From Smittia aterrima (taxonomy: Eukaryota; Arthropoda; Insecta; Diptera; Chironomidae), in NCBI GenBank assembly GCA_033063855.1, contig CP093829.1, positions 1,250,243-1,314,242 on the forward strand: 64,000 bases of DNA, read 5' to 3'. Below, in pieces: positions 63,303 to 64,000 of this stretch (position 1 is its first letter; each line of letters begins with the position of its first letter). A program made the position numbers and the translations under genes. The notes under the pieces are model-generated. The model did not search any database, was not told where the DNA came from, and was given only the letters and a program-made list of their open reading frames with translations.

Positions 63303-64000
63303 GTAAGCAAGATAAACGAAAACAACGTCGCCGTAGGTGATTAAACCTTCTTGAAGTGAGAAGAGAGAAAAGTTTATGAATAATTTATGCAATTTGAACA
63401 CAAAATTCGACAAGAGAAGGTAAATTCAACCGAGTCACTTTGAAACGTAAATTTATGTCAGAGCTCGAATGTAAACTTGTTAACATACTCGGATCATGTG
63501 ACGTGGTAAAGTCAAAAGTTCAGATTAATCGAATTTCTCTTTGATGTGAAATTATTAAACACAACAACGTTTGATCCGTCAAAGGCAGTTAACGAATCAA
63601 TATTCGTCGAGTCATTCTGTCGACGTGTTTATCGGTTCTTAAGTTGGCTCCCACTCAACAGCATCGCTTCATGTTAATACAATCTGCGAATCAATTACCT
63701 TCTTGGGAACGCAACGCAGAGTTGCCTCACATCCTGTCGTCGACGACTCGTGCTTCAACATAACAAGCTATTAATTTTTTTACGACTCTCTTGCCTGCGT
63801 CGTCTGTAATCAATCGTTCTTTTGACATCGAAAGTAGGAAGATACGAGCAATGAGATTGCGATGTAAATTCACTTTCATTACGAGCATCTTGTTCCGTTG
63901 TTTCGACGTTGATTCTTTTTAATGAGACAAGAATCTCGTTCGTTGTAACTTGTCCAGAGATTTTCTTTAGAAAGTCTAATTGTTCTCGTCAGCAGAATCA
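60099..64000 (+). repeat. Right arm of large inverted repeat, cut by window edge
   Basis: Inverted, nearly identical copy of 27948-31839. Small differences are visible, for example near 60905-60930 and 62630-62660 and around 62250, so the arms are not a literal duplicate of the same reads. The repeat has not ended at base 64000. Confidence 0.95.

Overview
The window looks like nuclear DNA of a dipteran insect, probably a nematoceran midge-like fly. Reasons: the set of conserved insect genes (reptin, an SprT protease, a trehalose/sugar transporter, MPDU1, RNase Z long form, anaplastic lymphoma kinase), AT-rich spacers, and many introns of only about 54-80 bases with ordinary GT-AG borders. The species assignment is inference; no organelle or bacterial features are seen. 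All exon models below were built by hand from reading frame, splice sites and phase.

Layout. 1-5.2 kb: 5' end of reptin (-), a short Spartan-like protease (-), and a 12-TM sugar transporter (+). 5.2-9.1 kb: no recognised gene. 9.1-11.3 kb: a small possible gene with a PP1-docking-like motif (-), head to head with a two-TM membrane protein gene (+). 13.0-16.8 kb: MPDU1 (-) and RNase Z/ELAC2 (+) share a 289-base divergent promoter. 16.8-27.9 kb: largely empty, except a candidate small secreted peptide near 20.5 kb. 27.9-31.9 kb: 5' part of a membrane dipeptidase gene (-). 36.4-42.0 kb: complete Alk receptor tyrosine kinase, 14 coding exons, 1580 aa. 42.9-43.4 kb: a 542-base TIR element with a tRNA-like Pol III promoter inside it. 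45.4-46.2 kb: a RING-CH (MARCH-type) ubiquitin ligase. 46.2-54.0 kb: no recognised gene. 54.0-59.4 kb: an unrecognised Asn/Ser-rich multi-exon gene that continues beyond what can be joined. 60.1-64.0 kb: a second copy of the dipeptidase 5' part (+).

The most striking structure is the pair of dipeptidase copies. They are arms of an inverted repeat of at least 3.9 kb, nearly identical through exons and introns, separated by about 28 kb that holds Alk, the RING-CH gene and the unknown gene. High identity stops abruptly at the end of exon 1; upstream, only weak and patchy similarity remains. That pattern suggests an inverted duplication kept similar by gene conversion, or a recent duplication with replaced promoters. 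It is a geometry that could flip the Alk segment by recombination. An assembly artefact must also be excluded. The genes otherwise belong to unrelated housekeeping and signalling functions, and no operon-like logic connects them.
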